Shown here: piece by piece, positions 13,666 to 24,853 of the stretch
Layout: each line of letters opens with the position of its first letter
Numbering within the stretch: the stretch's first letter is position 1
Source: Rotaria sp. Silwood1
Taxonomy: Eukaryota > Rotifera > Eurotatoria > Philodinida > Philodinidae
DNA length: 64,000 nucleotides
Direction of reading: 5' to 3'
Assembly: GCA_905250075.1 (NCBI GenBank)
Contig: CAJNOP010000002.1
Coordinates: forward strand, 6,065,565 to 6,129,564
Translations under genes and position numbers: made by a program
The notes under the pieces: model-generated
The model's database searches: none
What the model was told of the DNA's origin: nothing
The model's input: only the letters and a program-made list of their open reading frames with translations

Positions 13666-14711
13666 ATGTCTGATCTTACAAGTGGTACATCAACTCTTAA
13701 TACATCACAAAGTGCAACAGCTAATACAGCTGCTAATACCAAAGGCAAGAAAGGTAAATCAAATGCTACTGGTTCATCAGCAAACAAAAGCAAAAAATCG
13801 AAAGGTACAAGCAGTCATCCAAAATTTTCGGTTATGATTAAAAAAGCATTAACAGAATTAAATAATCGTAATGGTACATCAAAAGTAGCTATATTAAAAT
13901 ATATCTTAACCAATTTTAAAGTTAATCCAGCAACAGCTAATCAACATCTCAAATCAGCATTACGAGCTGGTACAAAAAATAATACATTAAAACAAACTAA
14001 AGGTATTGGTGCTAGTGGAAGTTTTAAATTAGCTACGGCAAATAAAAAGAAGACTGCATCAAATACTGGTACAAAGAAGAAAACTACAACAAAAAAATCG
14101 ACAACAACAAAACCACGTAGTCGATCAAAAACACCAGGTGGAAGTAAAAAAACAGGTGCAACTAAAACAAAAAAAGCACGATCATCAAGCAAACCTAAAT
14201 CAACTGATGCAGCTAAAAAACGAAAACGTTCAGCATCACCAACTAAAAAAGCATCAACTAAAAAAGCTACTACTACAACAACATCGGCTGCTACTGCACC
14301 CAAGAAGGCTAATACAGCTACTAAAAAACCTAAAACTGGTTAGTAGATTAGAAAATAAAAAAAAAAAGAATTTTAAATTAACGTTTTTTTTTTTTTTTGT
14401 TTTTTTTAGCTAATGCAGCTAAACCTAAAACAAAAGCACCAGCTAAACCAAAGGCTACAGGTAGTGCTAAAGCTAAAAGTCCAAAGAAGAAAGCAGCATC
14501 ACCAAAAAAGAAAGCTGCTGGTACAACAAAAGCAAAAGCTACTGCATCAAAACGATCTACTAAATCATCAACAACAACATCTGCTGCATCAGCAGCACCC
14601 GCAACTGCTGCTGCAAATACATCTACCAATACTGCAACAAAACCAGCACGTAAGAGTGCAACAACAAAGAAAGCAAAAAGTTCAAAAAAAACCGCAGCAA
14701 ACAAGAAATAA
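13666..14711 (+). CDS. Linker histone H1
   Basis: Two exons, 13666-14338 and 14410-14711, joined by a 71-bp phase-1 intron; about 324 residues. After a Ser/Thr/Lys-rich N-terminus comes an H15 winged-helix domain (residues about 50-125): HPKFSVMIKKALTELNNRNG, then SKVAILKYILTNF and the GSFKLA strand. A very long Lys/Ala/Thr/Ser tail with PKKK and SPTKK-type motifs follows and binds linker DNA. The start was chosen at ACCATGTCTGAT because the in-frame extension upstream is leader sequence. No histone 3' stem-loop is seen after the stop; AATAAA at about 15057 suggests an ordinary polyadenylated, replacement-type transcript. If the intron is retained, translation ends at TAG 14341 and the last third of the tail is lost. 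Confidence 0.9.
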
Positions 14712-15956
14712 ATGAAGTCTTATAAGAAAACATGTACATAATTTACTATAACATCTATTTTTTCGTGTGTGTGTGTGTGTATCCTGTAGACATATCTTCT
14801 TTCTATATCTCATCATTCATTGCAGATAATATACTCCTTATTGCGTCTTCTATTCTTTCTTGATGTTGTTTTGTTTATTACTTTTTGTTTTGTATGTAAG
14901 GCGTATTATGAACGCCGAGACTACTATTTACTATATATTACTATTACTATAACTATAGTCGTGTGTTATCCTTACTTTCTTTTTTGCTGCTTCTATATGT
15001 GTGTGTATATATATATAGACGTACATTCTTTTGCCTGTCTCGCCGCTGTTCGAGATAAATAAAAAAATGAACAAAAAAGAAAAAGACATTTTACTTTATA
15101 CTTGATTAAACACAATAGAAAGGTTGGGTAAATGATATAAACTTGTGAGAAACAAAAAATCTGCAGAAGAAATATAATAACAAATGCTCAAGTAATTCTT
15201 TTATGCATCGTCTCACATATATATATATCAATAAGTAAAGTACACTAATTGAAGATATGTATACTGGTTGAATAGAAAGAACAAGAGCTCATCACTTTTG
15301 ATATTTTATCTCTTGAATTCACATCGAATGTACGAAAGCGAAGGTCAAAGATATTTCATTTTTGTCTTTTTTATTAAATAAAACTTTGCAAGAATATCTA
15401 AACATACGATCGAGTGAATAACAAAAAAAATGAGAGAAGTAAATCGAGAGACAAAAAGAATGCGAAAATGTGAACATAAGCTTGAATAAATACGTGCACA
15501 TAAACCTTGTGTTTAACGTTTTTGTTAAATGTTCATTTGAAAAGCTTCTTTTTATTATTATTCTTATTATTATTTGAATTCAATGGTGAGTCAACTAATG
15601 AACGTTCGTTTTTAGTTGTAAGAATTGAAACTTGATGATTTACTTTTCTCACTTCTTTTTTGCGCGTTTTTTTCAATACTGTGTTCTTGCATTCGATGGA
15701 TATCTTTATTTTATATCTATTGACATGTAGTTAACTGTTCAATTAATCGATTAATTGTCATCGATGCAAAACGAAATCATTATTCATCCATATTCAAAAT
15801 ACTTGGATTTGTGTATAATTTAAATTGAAGTTCATTCTTATTCGCTACGTTTTTTTTTCTAATTGCTGTCTACAATATATAATCAACGATAGTAATAGTT
15901 AGAAATATCGCAATAAGATCAAAATCGAGAGCATGTAGAATAAATATAATGGTTAA
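14712..15956. other. Histone H1 3' UTR and intergenic DNA
   Basis: A GT repeat (14765-14780) and TA tracts lie in the probable 3' UTR, which ends near the AATAAA at about 15057. Nothing coding is seen after that. Confidence 0.45.
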
Positions 15957-16545
15957 AACTAATATCGGTTTCAAAATAAAAAAGGGTGAGTATTTTTAGA
16001 ATAACTTTTGATAGGAACAAGATAGAGAGCTGCGGTTTTCACCGTTAGAAAGAGGCAATGAAACTGCATCGATTCGTATATTTCAGATTTTTTCTGACAA
16101 GTATTTTAAAGGTCTTCCCAAGAAGTTTTTTAAAAACTCAAAGATTTGAGATGTAGAAGAAATTTATTTTTTATTAAAAACTAAGGAAAAAAAAGGATTT
16201 TTTCGTTAAAAATTGACCGACAACACACTAACATGTTCATAACTCATGATTAGCTAAAGATAATAACGTCGGGCTTGTATAGCTGATAGGTCTTTAGTTA
16301 GCGATTCTAGTGCCCTCCTGAAAATTAAAAGTCCATAATATTTACATTGTATAACGCTTTGTCTTTTGAAAACTTGTCGAGGAACCGTTAAAATACTTGT
16401 CAGAAAAAAATCTGAAATATACGAATCGATGCAGTTTCATCGCCTCTTTCCAACGGTGAGAACCGCAGCTCCCTATCTTGTTCCTGTCAAAAGTTATTCT
16501 AAAAAATACTCACCCTTTTTTTATTTTGAAACCGATATTAGTCTT
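15957..16545. mobile_element. Foldback MITE with ~150-bp terminal inverted repeats
   Basis: The left end (15957-16110) and the reverse complement of the right end (16390-16545) are nearly identical. Both read ACTAATATCGGTTTCAAAAT, then a GGGTGAGTATTTTT block, a GAGCTGCGGTT.TCACCGTT block and GCATCGATTCGTATATTTCAG. Only a few substitutions separate the arms, so this copy is young or conserved. The centre has no coding potential, which fits a non-autonomous DNA transposon. A diverged relative lies at 20524-20907. Superfamily is not recognisable and no clear target duplication was identified. Confidence 0.8.
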
Positions 16546-17389
16546 GAATAACTATTTGTAATACACAAGACATTTTTAAGGCTATCATAAAACGTTCATA
16601 GTAGTTCAAGATGATATCATAATGATATATGACAATATTTTAATAGAGAGATCAATTTTTTCAACAAACAAACAAACAAATCAATAAAATGAAAATCTTT
16701 ATTATTTTCAAGTTACTTCTAATAGAAAAAGAAAATTAAAATAATAGTATATCGTTTTACAAGATGTGTTTGTTTTGCGATTTTTTATATTTGAAATAAG
16801 CATCATTAGCCAGAAACAAGAAACAAAAAAAAAAAAGAAAACAAAGGTAGGCTCTTTTCGATTTTTTTTTCTCTTATTTCACAAATATCGCAAGTATATA
16901 AGAAGAAGAAGAAGAAGCAAATAACGAAAAAAAATAGAACAAAAAAAGAAGAAGAAGAATTTCAGCCTAGCCGTGCAAAGTAAAGTGAACAAATTTTTGA
17001 GTTTGCCCATAAACAAAAGAAAAAAAAAGCTAATAGTAATGAACAGGAGAACGTAAAATAGAATCACTGTTGTACAAATATATGTAAATAAGAATATTGT
17101 TTTGCTTTTGGTTTTTCTAGGAATGAAGTATAGCAAGTAATTAAACGGTTATAGGTAACAAAAAAAAATGAAAGATGTTATCGTTGCCTAACGCTTGAAA
17201 CAAAAAAAAAAATATATGTACATTGAATAAATATAGTTTAATGTTTGTTACGCGTATATATATATATAGTTTCGAAAGAAGATGACCCCTCTCATTTCAT
17301 ACAAAGAGATTTATCTGATCGAACAATGAGAGAAATCATAGCAAGAAAGAAAAAAAAGAAAAGAAACAAATTGAATGAAATAATAAAAT
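16546..17389. other. Intergenic / 3' UTR of the minus-strand kinase
   Basis: AT-rich DNA with AAG/GAA runs (16900-16960) and a TA tract near 17260. It lies just past the kinase stop codon and probably includes its 3' UTR. No other gene is seen. Confidence 0.4.
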
Positions 17390-20300
17390 TTAAATTCTCA
17401 ATTTAACAACACCCGATATAAGTTGACTGTTATTATCATCTGCTGTTGAATTATTTTTAGTTGCTACTGCTGCTGATGATGATGATGATGTTGCTGTTGA
17501 TGATGATGGATTATTTGCTTTCGAAATATGTTCACGCATTGTTCGAATAAATTCATCACTAAAACCTGGATAACGTATTTGAGCATTTTCAAATATACGA
17601 CGTAAATGTTGAAATAATTCAACACCATTTTGAGTATTACGTGTTATACCATTCGATGAATTATTATTTGATATTGTTGTAGTTGGAATATTAAAGCGAA
17701 TAGAAAGCTATGAAAAATAAAAAGGAATTTTTTAAATTAGAAATAGAGTAAGAAAAAAGAAAAAATTTTATTTTATTTACATCATCAAATATTGATTTAA
17801 ATAATGGATTTAGTTCAATTGATTCAGCAGACTAAAACGATTGAAAAATAAAGTTAATTCAATTAATTAAATATACTAAAGTATCTTTTTTTTTCCAACG
17901 GATATACAAAATCATATTTTACTATTTAAATTTGAGTAATTTTTATAAAATATAAAACAGTGCATACTATTATAGAAAACTCATTCGAGTATACTCAAAA
18001 GATTTATTCAACTAGAGAATTCATTATTTTCTATATATTTAAATTCATCTTATGTATTAACTCAAAAATAGAGATTAAACAGTAAATATAAAAGAAAACT
18101 AAATCAATAATCGAAGAGTCCTATATTTAGAAATCTAATTTGAAATGTGTGAAACCAAGAATTTTCGTTTCGATGATTTAAAGTTTTGAGGTTCCAGTTT
18201 AAATAGGTTTTTTTCTACTGGCTTTGGTCCTAGTCATTTTAGTTTTTTGGGTTTCAGTCTGAGTAACTTCTTTTCTATTGATCTTGATCACGGTGATTGT
18301 AGTTTTCTCTAGTCCCGATCTTGAAAAAACTATTCCAAAATTTCTTCAATAGTCATTTTTCGATTTATTTAGTTTACGCCTAATACTTTTTTGTGGATCA
18401 TCAATCTTGAAGCTTGTTCGGATTGATGAGCTATAATGTAATTCACTTAAAACTATAGAGTATTTAACTATAGTCTTGTTCTGAGGAAGTCAAACATTTT
18501 CTTATAGTTCTGGTTCGATTCTGAGCAAGTTCTCTTTTTCTGAGTTCCGATAAACTTTTTCTCATTGTTTCGCACATCTCTAGATCTAAACATTTAAAGA
18601 AGTTAACAACAATGTAGATGATTTAGAAGAATTCTGCAGAGGAAAATAGAGAAGTTTTTCGTTTATTATTTTGTAGAATTATTTATTTTATAAAATGATG
18701 AGACATTCAAAAACTAAATCCAAATATTTTAAATATTGCGAGAATATAAAAACTAGAAAATTCGCACATAACTTGAACATGTTACAAAATACTACATTTA
18801 TACATATTTTTCATTTTGTAGATACAGACTTTGTTCAACATTTTCTGTTAAATTTATTTAATTTTCTTTCTAGATTATATATGATTTGATAAAAATGAAA
18901 GAATCCAATAAAATAGCATTAATCCATATCTATTTTCACATTTATGGTCTCAAAAGTACTACTAAAAAACTCTATTTATAGATTTCTGTTAAGAAGAATT
19001 CTCTAGTGTCTATCGAGTGACATTACGATTAATCGATCATCTATTCTAAACGAGAATTCATTTATTAGTAGAAATAAAAAATCTTAAATTTTATCTTTAT
19101 TAATTTAAGAATGGTACTAAAACAATAGTGATTTTATTTCACTAAAATGACATTGATTTTTAATAAGATTAACCTTTGTTTTTTTTTTCTTGTATGTAAT
19201 TATTTATTCTAAAATACTCAAAATAACCATTGCTATCTAACAAATATCGAATTTAATCCTTTACCCTATGAAGCTAATCCACTAGAGTTGGTTTTTGGTC
19301 AATCATGGGAACAGTTTATGCAGATGCTGATTATAATCCTTGTATAGTTAAATTTAAGCGAAGTCATGTCACTGGGGAGATGCAGAATAGGTCGTAAACG
19401 AACCATTCTCCTTGAATAGCATAAAAATTGCATTTATTGTTAATTTGATTTTTTTACGGCTTTCCACAGTTGTGCTGTTATTTTATCTGTATCATACTAA
19501 AAGTCTATTTATCGTGAATTATTCTTTGAAAAACGATTCATTTCAAAGGATAACATGTGGTTAGACAATTACGAAAGGGGCTATTTTCGAATTGAAACAA
19601 AGTCTTTCATTCACAGGATCGTACTGGTACAGTTAGTGTGTTGATTTTCTTTTTATAATATGAAATTATTGATTTGAATTCCGATCTAATATTCACTCAT
19701 TTCTAGTATTGAGATCTCGCCTAGATAAAAGATCATAATATAAGCTGCAGATTTCTATATTTTTATCTGAAAGAGATTATTTAAAAAATCAACTGTGGAA
19801 TGCATTTTTTTTGGCTCGTTATGAGTTCTAATAAAGTTTTTTGCATGAAGTTCATGCTATTTATAAGTTCATATCGAAAATAAAATGATTCTAGAAAAAA
19901 AGTCATTTTTTTATGTTAATCATTCGAAATAGGTCCAAAACGACTTAAATTGTCATGAAAACTGCTCTTTTCATATCTATAATCAAGAAATTTTTAAAAA
20001 CTACCATAAAAATAAATTATATTCGTAATAATATAAACATCTACATCGTCAACATCAGAATAATCAGTCGGTATAAGTAAATAAAGGATACAAAAAACAA
20101 ATTATTTTTTTAAAAGATTCAACATAGTATTTTGCAACTGTTTTAACTCAATGCTATGTTCCTCTAAATGGATAATTTCTATGAATAAGTCAAATATGAC
20201 CGATCACGACAGCGACGTAACTATGAGCTCGTGGGATAGTAGAAGAATGCTCTACAATCTTGGGGAAAAATCTATGCAATGTAATGTCAATAATGGTAAT

Positions 20301-22343
20301 TATTACATTTTTCTTTTTTCTAGTGCGAGAGCGGCGCTCAGCATAATTCGTCCTTGATTACGCCACCACAACAGTAGCTAAATGATTAATCTTTATCTAT
20401 GCTGTACATAGTATCAATCACTCAAGTCAAAAATTTCGTTCATAAACAAAATTATGAATTCAACATATATTTAGTTTAATTATAATCTATTTCTCGTAAC
20501 TAATGTTCATTGAAAAAGAAAGGCAGGGTGGATTCTACTTTGAATAACTTCAGATAGAAACAACACAAAGCACTGTGGTTTTTTACCATTAGAAAGAGAA
20601 GATGAAGTCATATCGAATCGTATATCATAGGTTTCTTTTAAAAAGTTCTATTTGATCAAATTTATTAAAGAAAAAAAGTTCAAAAAATGATGCTCGTTAA
20701 TATAAGAAAACAGCAAATATTAGGTTTTTTTTCACAGCAACTGCTTGAAGAATCGACTGAGAATTTCGACTAGAATACCTATGGTTTATGAATAACTACG
20801 TATAAAAACCTCAAACGGTGCATCTTCCTCTCCTCTTTCGAAAGGTGAAAATTTTATCTCTCTATTTTGTTGTTATCAAAATACAAAAAATTCTGATCCA
20901 CCAGTTTTTTTTTAATTGACATTAATGAGAATTTTCTGAGAAAAACAAACAAAACTATTTTACCGAATAAATTCCATTTGCTGATGATAATCTAACTGTA
21001 TCATCACCATCAAATTTCCAGCGAAACGTTTTATCCTTTGGTCTAAATAAAATGTATATTTCTTTAATTAGTCTTGATAAACTTTCTAATGATCTTTACG
21101 CGTCTTCTTCTGAACTTGATCCACTATCTGAACCTGCGCCATTTTTATGACTTTCTTTCCATCGTCTATAACGTTCAATTAATTCAACTAAAAATCTCGT
21201 TGATTTATTTAATGATACAAATTTTAATCGACGTAATTGTTGAGCTGTTGGTCTCTAATGTATTAAAAACACAAAACAAACATATCTTAGAAATATATTC
21301 TTTAATTTGTTCTACATACATGTTCAGGATTTTTTTGTAAACAAGCTTCAACAAATTCTCGAAAAAATTTTGAATAATTTCCAACTAATTGTGGTGGTGG
21401 ATTTTTTGGAATTTGTAATAAAACTCTCATTGGATGTAAATCAGAATATGGTGGTTCACCTTTTGCTAATTCAATAGCTGTTATACCAAGTGACCAAATA
21501 TCTGCCTAGAAACACCAAAAAAATAATTTCTCAAAAGAAAAACAAAACTTCCTTAGTATTTCTTACTGAATAATCATATTTATGTTGCATAATAACTTCT
21601 GGTGACATCCAAAATGGTGTACCAACAAATGTATTTCCTTTATTAATTGAATCTGTTAATTGTTTAGCAACACCAAAATCAGCTAATTTAACATCACCAT
21701 TTTCTGATAGAAGAACATTTGCAGCTTTTATATCACGATGAATTTTTTTTTCCGAATGTAAATATTCAAGACCTTTAAGGACTTCACGTAAAATTATAGC
21801 TATATACTGTTCATCGAATGGACCTGGTTTCATTAAGTCAAGTGCTGAACCACCACCGAGATATTCCATAACAATCCATAATTTAGTTCCCTTTTTTTTT
21901 TTAAATTATTATAGACAAAAGAATTTATTTAAAAAGAAACGAAAAAATTCTTATTTTTACTTTTAAATAAGAACCAAAATATTTTGTTATATATGGTGAA
22001 TTACACTGAGAAAGTACTTGAATTTCTTGTTGAATATCTTCAATTTCATCTTCAGCTTTTTCCAAATCGATTATTTTTATTGCAACAACATTAGATGATT
22101 TTTTATTTATACCTTTATAAACTTCCTAGAAAATAAACAAATAAATAAATAAATGAAATAGAATAAAATTTACTCCAAATGATCCACGACCGATATGATC
22201 ATGTCGTTCGAATATTTCTTCAGGATCAACTTTGGCCTAATCAAAAAAAAATAATTTATTAAAATTTTATTGTTGTTGTTGTTTTTTTTCTCCTTGTGAT
22301 ATGAATTTACCTGTTGTTGAGTTAGATGTGAAGCGACAATCAT
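17390..22343 (-). CDS. STE20-family germinal-centre kinase III (STK24/25/26, MST3/YSK1/MST4-like)
   Basis: Nine exons, in transcription order 22343-22311, 22236-22174, 22125-21961, 21890-21567, 21505-21320, 21254-21100, 21042-20964, 17831-17781, 17707-17390; all phases agree and give 457 residues. Kinase core: glycine loop GRGSFG (27-32), VAIK lysine 49, HRDIKAAN (138-145), DFG (158-160) and an activation loop with Thr174 in [13 protein letters not shown]. The stretch [11 protein letters not shown] and [12 protein letters not shown] are hallmarks of the GCK-III group. The C-terminal part ([10 protein letters not shown] and [14 protein letters not shown]) matches the dimerisation / CCM3-binding tail of MST3/MST4. 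Family members act in Golgi polarity, STRIPAK and cell-death signalling. Residue 183 is Ser where MAPE is usual. Intron 7 (17832-20963) is 3.1 kb while most other introns are 40-80 bp. Confidence 0.93.
18170..18560 (+). repeat. Dispersed repeat inside kinase intron 7
   Basis: This block aligns to 43000-43410. Shared segments include GAAAAAACTATTCCA.AATTT, TTCAATA.TC, TTTGATTTATTTA-like sequence, TTTT.TG..TCATC, and a repeated GTTCTGGTTC..TTTTC motif, in the same order. TGGTCC/GGTTCCAG motifs recur inside each copy. It is non-coding and its class is unknown. Confidence 0.5.
20524..20907. mobile_element. Diverged foldback element in kinase intron 7
   Basis: The left arm (GGTGGATTCT, GAATAACTT.AGATA, TTACCATTAGAAAGAG) matches the reverse complement of the right arm (GGTGGATCAG, CACCTTTCGAAAGAGG). 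It also matches the terminal repeats of the element at 15957-16545. It is an older copy of the same family, sitting inside an intron in which no coding sequence was found. Confidence 0.6.
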
Positions 22344-24853
22344 CGAAAGTCTATATATATATATACATAAATGCTTATATTAACTTTATATTTATGGTTC
22401 TTTTTTTCTTTTTACGTACGTTTATTTATTTTTTTTATTATTTGTTAAAATATAAACTACAAATGTTGTTCCGCATAGACACACGACCGCTTATCTTTTA
22501 CTCGTCGTTATACAGGATTTTGGATGTGTGCATTGAGTGAGTGTGAGAGAGAGACAGAGAAATAAATATACAAAGCCAAGCACACCTTCGTTTGTTCGTT
22601 TGTTCGTTCTTCGATGATGATATAGATTTATTTAGCTGAAGATTTTAGCTGGTAAATAGTTTATTGGTTATATAGATCAACCATACAGATTAGAAGAAAA
22701 CAAGTAGATGTTTCGATGTTGACAACATAATAATGATAAAAAAAAAGTTTGGTTCTACAGTTTTTTTTTTCTTTTTTTAGAGGGTAATTTTCATAAAAGA
22801 TAACATTGAATTAATAATTTACTAATGCGTAAGAGTATAAATAAATATTGATTAGGGCATTTTTTAGCTAGATTTAATAATTATTTTAGCAGATATATAT
22901 TTTTTTTTTGTTACATCGTAGTTAAGATATAGAAAAATTAAATTTTCTCGGCAATCCAAACCTTGTGTTTGTCGCTGAACCCTTCAGTATATATTTGATT
23001 TTTCATTTTAGTAGTATTCATTTTTGTGACACCAATTATTTTACATAGACAAATATTGTCTTTTGTCTTTAATAGAAATTGAATCAATAGAAATATCCTT
23101 ATTCAAACGATTCAAATAATTTTTTTATTTATAACAACATGTTGTTTAACATCTAATACTGAGCATGTTTGCGCATAAGAGAATAAATAAAATCAATATC
23201 GCCGTCGAACATAGCAGATTGTTGTGAATTCTCACTATGAACAAAAAAACCAATTTAATTTTTACACAGTTACTTGATAAACACAATCAAACAATCGATG
23301 AAATATTAAACTCATAAATCAGCATGAATCAATTTATTCAAACCTTTCGGTAAAATTTTTATTATCTTGAATATTTCTTTTGTTAAAATGTCTTCTTATT
23401 CATAGGGAATAGATTTTATTAAATTTTGTTTTCGTGATACTATCATGAATCAAGCATGTATTTATTTAATTAGATTATCATGATTGGAAACTTTCAATAT
23501 ATTTGAATAATATCTAACAGATTACATTCAATGAATATATATATATATGTTTTATGATCGTTTATGTAAAAGTTATTATGAACATAGACATAGGGTGTCC
23601 TAAAAGCTTGGAGTTCTAATCAGCTGAAGAGATTTCTATAATTTTTCGTAAAATAATATTCTGATAAACGTCCGTGACTACATATATTAAAATTCAAATA
23701 ATTTTATTCATGTATAATTGTGAAACGCAAAATTTAAAGCAAATTTGACACATAGTTGCAAGGCGTAGGCAATAAAAGAGATACTTTTTAATGCTTCTCA
23801 GAAATTATTATATTAGTAGGTCGACAATGGTTTTAACTATTTTCAAAATTTACAAAAGAAAAAAAACCAATGCCGATCATAATGTTTATGGAAAAAGTCG
23901 CTAATTAAGTGTTTTGGAAATTGACACAGCCGCCTACTTCAATGTCGGAGCAATAGGCACACCGGATTATGACTAAGAATCTTCTAATGAAGACATAGAA
24001 ATTATAGTTTATTCTAAAAATTTACAAAGGAGATTCAAACGATCGACTTGAGGTTAGATGACTTTAACACCAATGTTAGAGAATTTCAACAGTCAAAGAA
24101 ATTCTGTATTTACAAACGAAGCCATTCTTATTTAAGCGGTTTATCCATAAATATAAAGTGACATATAATATGTATATGACACAAATAAAGATCCAGTTGA
24201 ATTCGAAAATAAACTTTCTGTAGTGTTTTTTTCAAATATTTCGTAAGCAATAGACTTACATATTTCAAGCTATAGTAATCATTTTAAATCTTTGTTTTAG
24301 TCAACATTATATGAAATAAAACCCTCGTTTGAATCTTTTGACAAGTATTCGCGTTCTTTTTTTTGTCATGAGGGACTTTTTGAGACATTCTGCATAGATT
24401 TAATTCATTACGACAAAGCCTGTGAGTTGAATACACATCTATAACGTGTAGTATTCTCATATACTATTTATTCTTTAATGAATAGAAGATAATAATAGAA
24501 ATATTTAGTAGTTATTTAGCTGTTGTCAAGGTTAATCCGACCGAGAGCTGTATGCAACTCGTCCCAATCATGAAAAATTTTATTTCCCAGTAGAGACGAA
24601 AAATTTTCTTACGTTTTCTGAGGAAAAAATATGTGCACCTTCCTAAAAAAAGACGCGATATCCCCTCAATATTTGCTTCCTCGGACCAGTTCTGATTATT
24701 ATCTCTGAAATAAACAAAAAACACCGTAGCTCATCATCTGTTTCATACATTTATTACTTTCGTATAAAATACAAAAAAAAAGAACTATATTAACATTGAA
24801 ATATAATCATACTTTACTTAATTTTCTTTAGATAAAAATAGAACTATATTATT
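22344..24853. other. Intergenic region between the divergent kinase and ROGDI
   Basis: The kinase promoter and the ROGDI promoter must both lie here. TATATATATATA and TTCGTTTG repeats lie near the kinase start (22360-22610). No further gene is recognised. A stretch at about 23595-24385 has faint end similarity (GGGTGTCCTAAAAG versus the complement of CTTTTTGAGACATTC) but too little to call. Confidence 0.4.
24830..24831 (+). promoter_or_regulatory. 3' splice site 22 nt upstream of ROGDI start
   Basis: TTTTCTTTAG ends at 24831, with a pyrimidine tract before it and the ATG at 24854. It can serve either a 5'-UTR intron or spliced-leader addition. Confidence 0.5.

Noticed and set aside
19255..19350. 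Frame in kinase intron 7 with ordinary-looking peptide ([15 protein letters not shown])
   Set aside because: Short, ends in a stop, and no homology recognised; may be a transposon relic but cannot be supported.
23595..24385. Possible mariner-like ends (GGGTGTCCTAAAAG and complement of CTTTTTGAGACATTC)
   Set aside because: End similarity is too short and no transposase motif is seen between them.
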